Assembly (NCBI RefSeq): GCF_013363975.1
Contig: NZ_JABWGN010000001.1
Span: 62,001 to 126,000, forward strand
Source of the DNA: Nonomuraea montanisoli
GTDB taxonomy: Bacteria; Actinomycetota; Actinomycetes; Streptosporangiales; Streptosporangiaceae
Direction of reading: 5' to 3'
DNA: 64,000 nucleotides
Part shown: one piece after another, positions 9,012 through 18,407 of the stretch
Position numbering within the stretch: the first letter of the stretch is position 1
Layout: each line of letters starts with the position of its first letter
The notes under the pieces: model-generated
What the model saw: only the letters and a program-made list of their open reading frames with translations
Databases searched by the model: none
Told to the model about the DNA's origin: nothing
Translations under genes and position numbers: made by a program

Positions 9012-10095
9012 CATCCGCCTGGAGGACGTGGGACACAGCTACGACGGCGGGCGGACGTGGGCCGTACGGCCGATGACCTGGACGTGGCGCTCCGGCCGGG
9101 CGTACGCGCTGCTCGGACCCAGCGGATGCGGCAAGACGACGCTGCTCAACATCATGTCGGGCCTCATCACGCCGACGACCGGCCGCGTCTGGTTCGGCGA
9201 GCGCGAGGTGACCTCGGTCCCGACCGCGGGACGCAACATCGCGCAGGTCTTCCAGTTCCCGGTGCTGTACGAGGAGATGTCGGTCTACGACAACCTCGCC
9301 TTCCCGCTGCGCAACCGGCGCTACCCGAAGGACGAGGTGGACCGGCGGGTGCGCGCGGTGTCGCGGATGCTGGGCCTGGACGCCCACCTGGGACGCCGGT
9401 CGCGGCGGCTGGACCCGGGCCGCCAGCAGATCGTCAGCCTGGGCCGCGGCCTGGTGCGCTCGGACGTGGCGGCCGTGCTGCTGGACGAGCCGCTGACCGT
9501 GGTGGACCCGGCCATCCGATGGACGCTGCGCAGCACGCTGAAGGAGATCCACCGCGACACCGGCCACACGCTGGTGTACGTCACCCACGACCAGACCGAG
9601 GCGCTGACGTTCGCCGACGAGGTGGTCGTGCTCAAGGACGGGGCGATCGTGCAGGCCGGCGAGCCGGCGGAGCTGTTCCTGTCGCCCGCGCACGAGTTCG
9701 TCGGCCACTTCATCGGCTCGCCCGGCATGAACACGCTTCCCGGGGAGGTCGCGGACGGCCTGGTCCGGGTGGGCGGGCAGGTGGTCGGGCGCGCGGACGA
9801 GCCGCTGCCGGCGGGCCCGGTGCGCGTCGGGGTGCGGCCCGAGTTCGCCCGGCTCGGCGACGGGCCGGGCTCGCCGGGGCTGCCCGCCGAGGTGACCGCT
9901 GTGGACCGGATGGGCGCCTACGACCTGGTCCACGTGCGGGCCGGGGGGCATCCGCTGGTGGCCCGGGCCGAGGCGGGCTCGCCGTACGAGCCGGGAGCGG
10001 CCGAGTTCGTGCGCTTCACCGGCGGCCGGGTCTTCCTGTTCCGCGACGAGGTCCGCTGCGGGCAGGTCGTCCCCCTGAACGGGAGGGCTGGATGA
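9004..10095 (+). CDS. Glycerol-type ABC transporter ATP-binding protein 2 (GlpT-like)
   Basis: A 363-residue partner ATPase overlapping the previous gene by 8 bases. Walker A (GPSGCGKTT), Q-loop (VFQFPVLY), Walker B VLLDEP and an intact H-loop (YVTHDQTEAL) are present, but the signature is degenerate: RLDPGRQQ instead of LSGGQ. The defects of the two ATPases are complementary, so one canonical and one degenerate ATP site would form in a heterodimer. A TOBE-like C-terminus follows (GVRPEFARL). The stop codon overlaps the start of the first permease (ATGA), so translation is probably coupled. Confidence 0.85.
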   Translation: MADIRLEDVGHSYDGGRTWAVRPMTWTWRSGRAYALLGPSGCGKTTLLNIMSGLITPTTGRVWFGEREVTSVPTAGRNIAQVFQFPVLYEEMSVYDNLAFPLRNRRYPKDEVDRRVRAVSRMLGLDAHLGRRSRRLDPGRQQIVSLGRGLVRSDVAAVLLDEPLTVVDPAIRWTLRSTLKEIHRDTGHTLVYVTHDQTEALTFADEVVVLKDGAIVQAGEPAELFLSPAHEFVGHFIGSPGMNTLPGEVADGLVRVGGQVVGRADEPLPAGPVRVGVRPEFARLGDGPGSPGLPAEVTAVDRMGAYDLVHVRAGGHPLVARAEAGSPYEPGAAEFVRFTGGRVFLFRDEVRCGQVVPLNGRAG

Positions 10096-11021
10096 CGGTC
10101 ACCGAACCGGTCGAGGACCCCGCCGTGACGGCGGCCGAGGAGCCGGACCGGCGGCCCGAGGCCAAGCCGAAGGACAACCGGGCGTGGCTGCTCGTGCTGC
10201 CCGTCGTCGTCTGCGTGACGTTCACCGCGCTCATCCCGCTCATGACGGTCGTCAACTACTCCGTGCAGGACATCTTCAGCCCCAGCGACCGGATCTTCGT
10301 CGGGCTGGAGTGGTTCCGCTCGGTGACGCGCGATCCCGAGGTGCGCGGCGCGTTCCTGCGGACCCTGATGTTCTCGGCGCAGGTCCTGCTGATCGAGATC
10401 CCGCTCGGCGTGGCGATCGCCGTCGCGATGCCGCGCCGCGGCTGGACGGTGTCGGCGGCGCTCGTGGTCGTCGCGCTGCCGCTGCTCATCCCGTGGAACG
10501 TCGTCGGCACGATCTGGCAGATCTTCGCCCGGGGCGACATCGGGCTCGGCGGCTGGGCGATCAACCAGGTGCCGGGCGTGGACTTCAACTACACGCTGGA
10601 CTCGACGGACGCCTGGATCACGGTGCTCGTCATGGACGTGTGGCACTGGACGCCGCTGGTGGCGCTGCTCGCGTACGCGGCGCTGCGCTCGATCCCGGAG
10701 CCGTACTTCCAGGCGGCGCAGATCGACGGCGCGTCGGCGTGGGCGACGTTCCGCCGCATCCAGCTCCCCCGGCTGCGCGGGGTGCTGACGATCGCGATCC
10801 TGCTGCGGTTCATGGACAGCTTCATGATCTACACGGAGCCGTTCGTGGTGACCGGCGGCGGGCCGGGCAACGCCACGTCGTTCCTCAGCGTCCTGCTGTC
10901 GAAGATCGCCGTCGGGCAGTTCGACCTCGGGCCCGCGGGCGCGTTCTCGCTGCTCTACTTCCTCATCGTGCAGATCGTCTCGTACGTCTTCTTCACCGTG
11001 CTGACCCGGAGCGGGAGGTGA
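10092..11021 (+). CDS. ABC transporter permease, MalF-like (GlpP-like)
   Basis: A 309-residue inner-membrane permease. After a charged cytoplasmic N-terminus of about 30 residues come six hydrophobic segments, the first being LLVLPVVVCVTFTALIPLMTVV. The EAA loop, which contacts the ATPase, is AAQIDGASAWATFRRIQLPRL (about residues 210-230). It starts within the ATGA overlap with the second ATPase gene. It pairs with the next permease to form the channel of the glycerol-type importer. Confidence 0.88.
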   Translation: MTVTEPVEDPAVTAAEEPDRRPEAKPKDNRAWLLVLPVVVCVTFTALIPLMTVVNYSVQDIFSPSDRIFVGLEWFRSVTRDPEVRGAFLRTLMFSAQVLLIEIPLGVAIAVAMPRRGWTVSAALVVVALPLLIPWNVVGTIWQIFARGDIGLGGWAINQVPGVDFNYTLDSTDAWITVLVMDVWHWTPLVALLAYAALRSIPEPYFQAAQIDGASAWATFRRIQLPRLRGVLTIAILLRFMDSFMIYTEPFVVTGGGPGNATSFLSVLLSKIAVGQFDLGPAGAFSLLYFLIVQIVSYVFFTVLTRSGR

Positions 11022-11026
11022 GCGGC

Positions 11027-11884
11027 ATGACCGGCGCCCCCGCTTCTTCACCGGAGCCCGCCGTGGCGCGGCGGGCGGGGCGGCAGCTCCCCTGGGCCAG
11101 GACCGTCTTCTGGCTCTACGCCGCCACGCTCATGCTGCCGCTGCTGTGGATGTTCGGCATGTCGATCCGCCCGAACGAGGACATCCTCGGCGGCTTCTCG
11201 ATCGTCCCGCAGCGGGCCACGCTGGACAACTACGCCACGTTCTTCAGCGACTCGTCGTGGTACTCCAGCTACCTCAACTCGATCGTGTACACGTCGCTCA
11301 ACGCGGTCATGTCGCTCGTCGTGGCGATCCCGGCGGCGTACGCGTTCTCCCGGTTCAGGTTCGCCGGCGACCGGCACCTGTTCTTCTGGCTGCTCACCAA
11401 CCGGATGGCGCCGCCGGCCGTGTTCCTGCTGCCGTTCTTCCAGATCTACCAGAGCGTCGGCCTGTTCGACACGCATCTCGGCGTCGCCATCGCGCACATG
11501 CTGTTCAACGTGCCGCTGGCCGTGTGGATCCTCGAAGGGTTCATGTCCGGGATCCCGCGCGAGATCGACGAGACCGCCGCCATCGACGGCTACTCGCTGC
11601 CGCGCTTCTTCGTCCGGATCTTCCTGCCGATGATCCGCTCCGCGATCGGCGTCACCGCGTTCTTCTGCTTCATGTTCAGCTGGGTCGAGCTGCTGATCGC
11701 CCGGACCATCACCTCCGTGAACGCCAAGCCGATCGCCGCCACCATGACCCGCACGGTCAGCGCCGCGGGCGTCGACTGGGGGCTCCTCGCGGCCGCCGGC
11801 GTGCTGACGATCATCCCGGGGGCCGTGGTCATCTGGTTCGTCCGCAACTACGTGGCCAAGGGTTTCGCGCTGGGGAGGGTGTGA
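11027..11884 (+). CDS. ABC transporter permease, MalG-like (GlpQ-like)
   Basis: A 285-residue permease with an N-terminal membrane segment (VFWLYAATLMLPLLWMFGMSIRP), five further segments, and an EAA motif ETAAIDGYSLPRFFVRIFLPM. The ATG at 11027 is preferred because GGGAGG sits 8 bases before it; an in-frame GTG at 11018 overlaps the previous stop but lies on top of the ribosome site. It is the second half of the transporter channel. Confidence 0.88.
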   Translation: MTGAPASSPEPAVARRAGRQLPWARTVFWLYAATLMLPLLWMFGMSIRPNEDILGGFSIVPQRATLDNYATFFSDSSWYSSYLNSIVYTSLNAVMSLVVAIPAAYAFSRFRFAGDRHLFFWLLTNRMAPPAVFLLPFFQIYQSVGLFDTHLGVAIAHMLFNVPLAVWILEGFMSGIPREIDETAAIDGYSLPRFFVRIFLPMIRSAIGVTAFFCFMFSWVELLIARTITSVNAKPIAATMTRTVSAAGVDWGLLAAAGVLTIIPGAVVIWFVRNYVAKGFALGRV

Positions 11885-12186
11885 TGGGTCCGCTGGGTCC
11901 GCGTCCCGCCGTGCTGGAGTGGATGGTCTGGACGGCGCCCACCGCGCTGGTGTTCGCCGGCCTGGGCGCGCTGCTGTGCGTCATGGCGGTGTGGGCGAAG
12001 GTGTCGCCGCCGGTGGCGCGCCGGGGCTTCCTGCGCATCGAGACCGACCGCGGCGACCGGCTCTACATCGGGCTGATCAGCGCGGCCGTGGTGCTCGCGG
12101 GCTGGATCGCCGTCACGGACCTGTCGATGTGGCTCGCGCTGGGGTGCGCGCTGCTGGTGGCGGTGGTCATCGGGATATGGGGTTGA
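11884..12186 (+). CDS. DUF2160 small membrane protein of the glycerol transporter operon
   Basis: A 100-residue protein with two to three hydrophobic segments. The sequence WMVWTAPTALVFAGLGALL, then RRGFLRIETDRGDRLYIGLI, is typical of DUF2160, which I know mainly as a companion of GlpSTPQV-type glycerol importers. Its start overlaps the permease stop (TGATG). The role is unknown; it may be an accessory membrane subunit. Its presence is the strongest clue that this is a glycerol-type system rather than an ordinary sugar importer. Confidence 0.8.
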   Translation: MGPLGPRPAVLEWMVWTAPTALVFAGLGALLCVMAVWAKVSPPVARRGFLRIETDRGDRLYIGLISAAVVLAGWIAVTDLSMWLALGCALLVAVVIGIWG

Positions 12187-12201
12187 GAGAGAGGACGGAC
12201 C

Positions 12202-13977
12202 ATGCCGTTACCGCTCCACACCAGAGTCACCCGGACGAGGACGGCCGCCGCCGCGGCCGCGCTCGTCCTGTTCGCCGCGGCCTGCTCGCAGGGTGACGGG
12301 CCGCGCAAGAGCGACTGGACCGAGGCCGGCGGCAAGGCGGCGGCGCAGAAGTGGGTCACGCAGGAGTTCACGCCGAGCACCCTGTCCAAGGACCAGCAGC
12401 TCGCCGAGATGGACTGGTTCATGAAGGCCGCCGCGCCGTACCGCGGCATGGAGATCAACGTGGTGTCGGAGACGATCACCACGCACGAGTACGAGTCACG
12501 GCAGCTCGCCAAGGCGTTCGCCGAGATCACCGGGATCAGGGTCAAGCACGACCTGATCCAGGAGGGCGACGTCATCGAGAAGCTGCAGACCCAGATCCAG
12601 GGCAACCAGAACATCTACGACGCCTACGTCAACGACTCCGACCTCATCGGCACCCACTCGCGCGGCACCTACGTCTTCCCGCTGTCCGACTACATGGCCG
12701 GCGAGGGCAAGGCCGTCACCTCCCCCACGCTCGACCTCGACGACTTCATCGGCATCAGCTTCACCACCGGCCCGGACAAGAAGATCTACCAGCTCCCCGA
12801 CCAGCAGTTCGCGAACCTCTACTGGTTCCGCTACGACTGGTTCACCGACCCGAAGATCAAGAAGCAGTTCAAGGACGCCTACGGGTACGACCTGGGCGTG
12901 CCGGTCAACTGGGCGGCCTACGAGGACATCGCCGACTTCTTCACCAACAAGGTCAACGGCAACGGCACGATCGACGGCAAGAAGGTCTACGGCCACATGG
13001 ACTACGGCCGCAAGGACCCGTCGCTCGGCTGGCGGTTCACCGACGCGTGGCTGTCCATGGCCGGCAACGGCGACCCCGGCATCCCGAACGGCCTGCCCGT
13101 GGACGACTGGGGCATCCGGGTGGAGAACTGCCGGCCCGTCGGCTCGTCCGTCACGCGCGGCGGCGACACCAACGGCCCGGCGTCGGTCTACGCGCTGGCC
13201 AAGTACGTGGAGTGGCTGAAGAAGTACGCGCCCAAGGAGGCGGCCGGCCGCAACTTCAGCGAGGCCGGGCCCGTGCCCGCGCAGGGGAACATCGCCCAGC
13301 AGATCTTCTGGTACACCACCTTCACCGCCGACATGACCAAGCCGGGCCTGCCCGTCGTGAACGCCGACGGCACCCCCAAGTGGCGCATCGCGCCGAGCCC
13401 GCACGGCGTGTACTGGAAGGAGGGCAACAAGCTGGGCTACCAGGACGCCGGCTCGTGGACCCTGCTCCGCAACACCCCGAAGGAGCGCCGCGCCGCCGCC
13501 TGGCTGTACGCGCAGTTCGTCACGTCCAAGTCGGTGTCGCTGAAGAAGTCCATCGCCGGCCTGACGTTCATCCGCGACAGCGACATCCGCAGCGACTACT
13601 TCAAGCAGAACGCCGCCAAGTACGGCGGCCTGATCGAGTTCTACCGCTCGCCGGCGCGCAAGCAGTGGACCCCGACCGGCACCAACGTGCCCGACTACCC
13701 CAAGCTCGCCCAGCTCTGGTGGCAGAACGTGGCGACCGCCGTCACCGGCGAGACCACGCCCCAGCAGTCGATGGACAACCTGGCCAAGCAGCAGGACGAG
13801 ATCCTGTCCCGGCTGGAGCGGCGCGGCTACGGCGGGAACTGCGCGCCCAAGCTCAACCCCGAGCAGCCCGCCCAGTACTGGCTGGACCAGCCCGGCGCCC
13901 CGGTGCCGAAGCTGGCCGACGAGCGGGGCAGGCCCGAGACCGTCGACTACGACAAACTCATCTCCCAGTGGAACTAG
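12202..13977 (+). CDS. Large glycerol-type ABC transporter substrate-binding lipoprotein (GlpV-like)
   Basis: A 591-residue exported binding protein, much longer than the usual 400-450 residues of sugar-binding proteins and in line with the GlpV type. The signal sequence ends in a lipobox (LFAAACSQ), so it is anchored to the outer face of the membrane through Cys. The body has the type 1 binding-protein pattern: YRGMEINVVSETITTHEY, IYDAYVNDSDLIG, YQLPDQQFANLYWFRYDWF. The start is 15 bases after the DUF2160 gene behind GAGAGGACGG, so it is the last gene of the operon. Confidence 0.87.
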   Translation: MPLPLHTRVTRTRTAAAAAALVLFAAACSQGDGPRKSDWTEAGGKAAAQKWVTQEFTPSTLSKDQQLAEMDWFMKAAAPYRGMEINVVSETITTHEYESRQLAKAFAEITGIRVKHDLIQEGDVIEKLQTQIQGNQNIYDAYVNDSDLIGTHSRGTYVFPLSDYMAGEGKAVTSPTLDLDDFIGISFTTGPDKKIYQLPDQQFANLYWFRYDWFTDPKIKKQFKDAYGYDLGVPVNWAAYEDIADFFTNKVNGNGTIDGKKVYGHMDYGRKDPSLGWRFTDAWLSMAGNGDPGIPNGLPVDDWGIRVENCRPVGSSVTRGGDTNGPASVYALAKYVEWLKKYAPKEAAGRNFSEAGPVPAQGNIAQQIFWYTTFTADMTKPGLPVVNADGTPKWRIAPSPHGVYWKEGNKLGYQDAGSWTLLRNTPKERRAAAWLYAQFVTSKSVSLKKSIAGLTFIRDSDIRSDYFKQNAAKYGGLIEFYRSPARKQWTPTGTNVPDYPKLAQLWWQNVATAVTGETTPQQSMDNLAKQQDEILSRLERRGYGGNCAPKLNPEQPAQYWLDQPGAPVPKLADERGRPETVDYDKLISQWN

Positions 13978-14045
13978 GTCCTGCCCGTTCTGTCGGCCCG
14001 CTCTTCTAAGCTGGCGAGGCCGTACAGGATGATGGGATCTTCGCC

Positions 14046-16229
14046 GTGGACGCCTCGGTCACTGTGGACGGCTCTGCCGCCGCGAACGGTTCGGTCGCCG
14101 TGGACGCCTCGGTCGAGCAGCTCGTCCACGTCCGCGACGACGGCTACACCGTCGCCCGGGTGAGCACCGACACCGGCCCCGGCCCGGTCGCGCCGAGCTT
14201 CGTCGCGACCGGGCGGGCGCTGGCCGGCGTCCAGCCGGGCGAGACGCTCCGGCTGGCCGGCGGGTGGGGCGAGCACGAGCGCCACGGCCGCCGGTTCCAG
14301 GTGACGGCGTGCGAGCGGATCGTCCCGTCCACCGTGCGGGCGATCCAGCTCTACCTCGGCTCGGGCCTGATCCGCGGCATCGGCCCGCGCCTGGCCCAGG
14401 CCATCGTCAGCCACTTCGGCGAGCGCACCCTGACCGTCATCGACACCGCGCCGGAGCGGCTGACCGAGGTGCTCAACATCGGTCCGGCCCGCCAGAGCCA
14501 GATCGTCGAGGCGTGGCGCGAGCAGAAGGCGATCGCCGGGCTGATGGTCGTGCTCCAGGGCTACGGCGTCAGCCCGCTGCTCGCCGCCAAGATCTACCAG
14601 GTGTACGGCACGGACTCGGCCGACGTCCTCGCCTCCGACCCGTACCAGCTCATCGGGCGGGTCCGGGGCGTGGCGTTCCACACGGCCGACCGCATCGCGC
14701 TCCAGTCGGGGGTGCCGCGCGAGAGCCCGCAGCGGATCAAGGCGGCGCTGCTCGACCGGCTGGAGAACGCCGCCGCCGGGGGCGGCCACTGCTACCTGTC
14801 CATGACGGCCCTGGTCGCCCAGACCGCCGAGCTCGTCGAGCAGGACCCCGACCAGGTGCGCCCGATGGTCGACGCCCTGGCCGCCGAGCGGCGGGTGGTC
14901 GTCGAGGCCGGGCCCGACCAGGTCGTCGTGTACGCCAAGGAGCTGCACGCGCGCGAGGTCAAGCTGGCCGGCGAGCTGGGCCGGCTCTGGCAGGCCCGCT
15001 CGACGCTGCCCATGCGGCCGTTCACCGAGGACCAGGACCTCCACGACGACCAGCGGGCGGCCGTCACGATGGCGCTGACCAGCACCGTGTCCGTCCTGAC
15101 CGGCGGGCCGGGCTGCGGCAAGAGCCACACGGTCCGGGTGATCGCGGCCACCGTGCGGGCGATGGGCGGCACGGTCACGCTGGCCGCGCCCACGGGCAAG
15201 GCGGCCAAGCGGCTGTCGGAGCTGACCGGCCTGCCCGCGATGACCGTCCACCGGATGCTGGCCCACCAGCCCGACCCCGACGCGCTGTTCGACCAGGCGC
15301 CGGCGCAGGCCGACCTCGTCGTGGTGGACGAGGCGTCCATGCTCGACCTGCACCTCGCGACCCGGCTGTGCTCGGCGATCCCCTCGGGCGGCCACCTGCT
15401 GCTCGTCGGCGACAGCGACCAGCTCCCCAGCATCGGGCCGGGCAGCGTGCTGGCCGACGTGCTGCGCGTGGAGGAGATCCCGCGCGTGCGGCTCACCCAC
15501 GTCTTCCGGCAGGCCGAGGGCAGCGGCATCATCCGGGGCGCCCACCTCATCCGCGCCGGCGAGCTGCCCCCGCTGCCCGGAGGCGGCGGCTTCTGGTTCG
15601 AGGAGCTGGACGACCCGGCCGCCGTGGCCGAGCGCGTCGTCCACCTCGCGACGGTCGCGATCCCGCGCAAGCAGGGCGTCGAGCCCGGCCAGGTGCAGGT
15701 CCTGTGCCCGATGCGCAAGGGCGCGGCCGGCACCGCCGAGCTGGGCCGCCTCATCCAGGACCGCCTCAACCCGGCCCGCGAAGGCGCTCCCGAGCACTGG
15801 TCCGGCTCGTCGGTCTACCGGGTCGGCGACCGCGTCATGCCGATCCGCAACAACTACGACAAGGGCGTCTTCAACGGCGAGACCGGCACGGTCACCCGGC
15901 TGGTGCCGGAGGAGCGGCTGCTGGAGATCCGCATCGACGACGGCGACACGGTCACCTACGGCTTCGACGAGCTCGACGACCTGACCCACGCGTACGCGAT
16001 CAGCGTCCACCGGTCGCAGGGCAGCGAGTACCCGTTCGTGGTGGCGCCCATCGTGGTGGAGGCGGGCGGCGTCATGCTGCGGCGGCGGCTGCTCTACACG
16101 CTGGTGACGCGGGCCCGGGCGTGGGTGGTGCTGGTGGGAGAGCGCAAGGCGCTGGAGCTGGCCGTCCACCTGCTCGGCGGCCGCCGCAACACCGGCCTGC
16201 CCCGGCGCCTGTCGCTGGCTGTCGGCTGA
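14046..16229 (+). CDS. recD2: RecD2-type (SF1B) ATP-dependent DNA helicase
   Basis: A 727-residue helicase. An N-terminal OB-like region and tandem helix-hairpin-helix motifs (LGSGLIRGIGPRLAQAIVSHFG, VLNIGPARQSQIVEAW) precede an SF1 core with Walker A GGPGCGKSH, Walker B VVVDEASMLD, QLPSIGPGSVLAD and a C-terminal UvrD-like motif (AISVHRSQGSEYPFVV). It is RecD without RecB or RecC, as is usual for RecD2, which unwinds 5' to 3' in recombination and repair. Translation is drawn from a GTG; the first about 20 residues are low complexity and contain the same 15-base stretch at 14046 and 14100, so the GTG at 14100 is also possible. Confidence 0.9.
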   Translation: MDASVTVDGSAAANGSVAVDASVEQLVHVRDDGYTVARVSTDTGPGPVAPSFVATGRALAGVQPGETLRLAGGWGEHERHGRRFQVTACERIVPSTVRAIQLYLGSGLIRGIGPRLAQAIVSHFGERTLTVIDTAPERLTEVLNIGPARQSQIVEAWREQKAIAGLMVVLQGYGVSPLLAAKIYQVYGTDSADVLASDPYQLIGRVRGVAFHTADRIALQSGVPRESPQRIKAALLDRLENAAAGGGHCYLSMTALVAQTAELVEQDPDQVRPMVDALAAERRVVVEAGPDQVVVYAKELHAREVKLAGELGRLWQARSTLPMRPFTEDQDLHDDQRAAVTMALTSTVSVLTGGPGCGKSHTVRVIAATVRAMGGTVTLAAPTGKAAKRLSELTGLPAMTVHRMLAHQPDPDALFDQAPAQADLVVVDEASMLDLHLATRLCSAIPSGGHLLLVGDSDQLPSIGPGSVLADVLRVEEIPRVRLTHVFRQAEGSGIIRGAHLIRAGELPPLPGGGGFWFEELDDPAAVAERVVHLATVAIPRKQGVEPGQVQVLCPMRKGAAGTAELGRLIQDRLNPAREGAPEHWSGSSVYRVGDRVMPIRNNYDKGVFNGETGTVTRLVPEERLLEIRIDDGDTVTYGFDELDDLTHAYAISVHRSQGSEYPFVVAPIVVEAGGVMLRRRLLYTLVTRARAWVVLVGERKALELAVHLLGGRRNTGLPRRLSLAVG

Positions 16230-16268
16230 CGCGCACCTTCTGCCTTCCTTGCCGGAAAAGGTTCAGCT

Positions 16269-16294
16269 TCGATCACTTTCGATCGCTACGATGG
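16269..16294. promoter_or_regulatory. Candidate DeoR-type operator before the heparinase-regulator unit
   Basis: TTCGATC occurs twice with a 10-bp period (16269 and 16279), and the second copy opens CGATCGCTACGATGG at 16280-16294. A closely similar element, CGATCGTAACGATCG, lies at 20080-20094 in front of the dehydrogenase-transporter unit. Shared pattern: CGATCG(T/C)(A/T)ACGAT(C/G)G. It sits 20 bases before the start codon, a typical repressor position. Confidence 0.5.
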
Positions 16295-16313
16295 GGGCCG
16301 GGCAAGGAGGACC

Positions 16314-18407
16314 ATGACGAACACCGCGACCGGTCCGGAGCTCACGGAGCTCTCGGATCGCAAGGCCGGGCCGCTCCTGGCCGTCTGGGGCGAGGCCGCC
16401 ACGGCCGGGGCGCTGGCGCGGGCGCTGCTGCCGCCCGACGCGGCGCTGCCGGTGCCGGGCTCCTGGGGCCGGGAGCTGCTCCGCGACCGCCTCGGGCCGC
16501 ACGCCGGGCGGGCGCTGCGGGCCGTACAGGAGCGGGCGGAGGCCGAGCGGGGCACGCCGTGGCCGCAGCCGCTGGCCTCGCAGTACACCCGCTACTTCCG
16601 CGACGGCAACCGGACGGCGTACGAGGCGCAGGTGTTCGAACGCCAGGACCGGCTCACCCGCGCGGTCCTCATGGCCCTCGCCACGACCGGCGACGGCGTT
16701 CCGGGCGGTGGTGGCGGTGACGAGGCCGGGCCGGGGGCGGCTGAGCGGTGGGTGGACGAGGTGGCCGACGGCATGCTGCTGCTCTGCGAGCAGACCACCT
16801 GGTGCTGGCCGGCGCACGAGGACGCCTGCCGGCCGGGCGGCCCCGTGCTGCCCGACACCGCCGCCCCGCACCTCGACCTGGGCGCGGCCGACGTCGCGGC
16901 GCAGCTCGCCTGGGCCGACCACGTGCTCGGCGACCGGCTCGACGCCCGCTATCCCGGGCTGCGCGAGCGGGTCCGCCGGGAGGCGCGGGCGCGCGTGCTG
17001 CGCCCGTTCACCGAGCGGCGCGACTGGCACTGGCTCGGCCTCGACGGCGACGTCCACAACTGGTGCCCGTGGATCTGCGGCAACCTCCTGGTGGCCGCGC
17101 TCCGGCTCGGCGAGCCCGGCGAGGAGCGGGCGTCGCAGGTGGCGTGGGCTGTGGAGGGCCTCGATCGCTACCTGGCGGCCCTGCCGGAGGACGGCTCGAT
17201 CGACGAGGGGTACGAATACTGGTGGAACGGGGCGTGCCGCGCCCTGGAGGCCCTGGACGTCCTGGAACACGCGACCTCCGGGGCCCTGACCGCGGCCGAC
17301 GTGCCGGTGGTGCGCGCGACGCTCCGCTTCCCGCACCTCATGCGGCTCGGCGGCCCCTGGTACCTGAACCTCGCCGACGCGCGGGCCCGGCCGCCCGCCG
17401 ACCAGCCGTGGCACGTGCCGTACCGGTGGGGGCGGCGGCTCGGCGAGGCGGACGCGGTGCGGCACGCCTGCTCGCGGCGCGCCGACGGGATCGCGGTGAC
17501 GGCGGAGCTGGGCAGGGCGTTGCGGGAGCTGGCCGATCCGGAGTGGTGGGCGGCCGACGGCCGGGCCACGGCACACGACCGGCCCGAGCGCGGCGAAGAC
17601 GCGAGCGCCGCGCCGCCCGCCGCCGCAGGTGACGGGTCCGGGAATGCGCACGTAGACGCGCTCGGGGACGCGCCGGTGAACGCGGCCGTGTGGTTCCCCG
17701 GCACGCAGGTGGGCATCGCGCGTGAGGTCGCCGGCAGCGCGCGCGGGCTCACGCTCGCGGTCAAGGGCGGCCACAACGGCGAGCACCACAACCACAACGA
17801 CGTCGGCTCCGTCGTCGTCGCCGTGGACGGGGTGCCGGCGCTGGTGGACGCCGGGCGGCCCACGTACACAGCGCAGACCTTCGGCCCCGACCGGTACGCG
17901 ATCTGGACGATGCAGAGCTCCTGGCACAACGTTCCCGAGATCCGGGGCACGGCCCAGGGGCAGGGCCGCGCGTTCCGGGCGCGTGACGTCGAGGTCGCCG
18001 ACGAGCCCGGACGCTTCGAGGCCCGCATGGACCTCGCCGCCGCCTACCCCGTGCCCGGGCTGGAGCGCTGGCGGCGCGTCGCCCGCCTCGACCGCCGGGC
18101 GGCGCTCGTGACCGTCGAGGACTCCTGGGCCTTCGCCGCCGACGGGCAGCCGAGCGCGCTGCACTACCTGCTGGCGGGACAGGTCGAACGGCACGACGAC
18201 GGACGGGTCGTCGTACGGCCGCCGGACGGCGCGCGGGCCGCGCTCGTCACGTGGGACCCGGCGCGCGCCACGGCCGCCCTCACCGTCCGCACGCTGGAGG
18301 ATCCGATGCTCTCGGAGGTGTGGGGCGAGCACCTGACCCGGCTGGAGCTGCGGCTCCCCGGCACGGCGCGCGGCTCCTTCGAACTCCGGGTGGAGGTGCA
18401 CCCATGA
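16314..18407 (+). CDS. Heparinase II/III-like polysaccharide lyase family protein
   Basis: A 697-residue protein without a signal peptide, so probably cytoplasmic. Residues about 90-420 are alpha-helical and rich in Trp and His (CEQTTWCWPAHED, DWHWLGLDGDVHNWCPW), as in the alpha-toroid of heparinase-like enzymes. The second half has the heparinase II/III signature GGHNGEHHNHNDVGSVVV (about residue 485) and a beta-sandwich tail. Such enzymes degrade uronate-containing polysaccharides or oligosaccharides by beta-elimination; the substrate here is unknown. Its stop overlaps the start of the regulator gene (ATGA), so the two are co-translated. Confidence 0.85.
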   Translation: MTNTATGPELTELSDRKAGPLLAVWGEAATAGALARALLPPDAALPVPGSWGRELLRDRLGPHAGRALRAVQERAEAERGTPWPQPLASQYTRYFRDGNRTAYEAQVFERQDRLTRAVLMALATTGDGVPGGGGGDEAGPGAAERWVDEVADGMLLLCEQTTWCWPAHEDACRPGGPVLPDTAAPHLDLGAADVAAQLAWADHVLGDRLDARYPGLRERVRREARARVLRPFTERRDWHWLGLDGDVHNWCPWICGNLLVAALRLGEPGEERASQVAWAVEGLDRYLAALPEDGSIDEGYEYWWNGACRALEALDVLEHATSGALTAADVPVVRATLRFPHLMRLGGPWYLNLADARARPPADQPWHVPYRWGRRLGEADAVRHACSRRADGIAVTAELGRALRELADPEWWAADGRATAHDRPERGEDASAAPPAAAGDGSGNAHVDALGDAPVNAAVWFPGTQVGIAREVAGSARGLTLAVKGGHNGEHHNHNDVGSVVVAVDGVPALVDAGRPTYTAQTFGPDRYAIWTMQSSWHNVPEIRGTAQGQGRAFRARDVEVADEPGRFEARMDLAAAYPVPGLERWRRVARLDRRAALVTVEDSWAFAADGQPSALHYLLAGQVERHDDGRVVVRPPDGARAALVTWDPARATAALTVRTLEDPMLSEVWGEHLTRLELRLPGTARGSFELRVEVHP

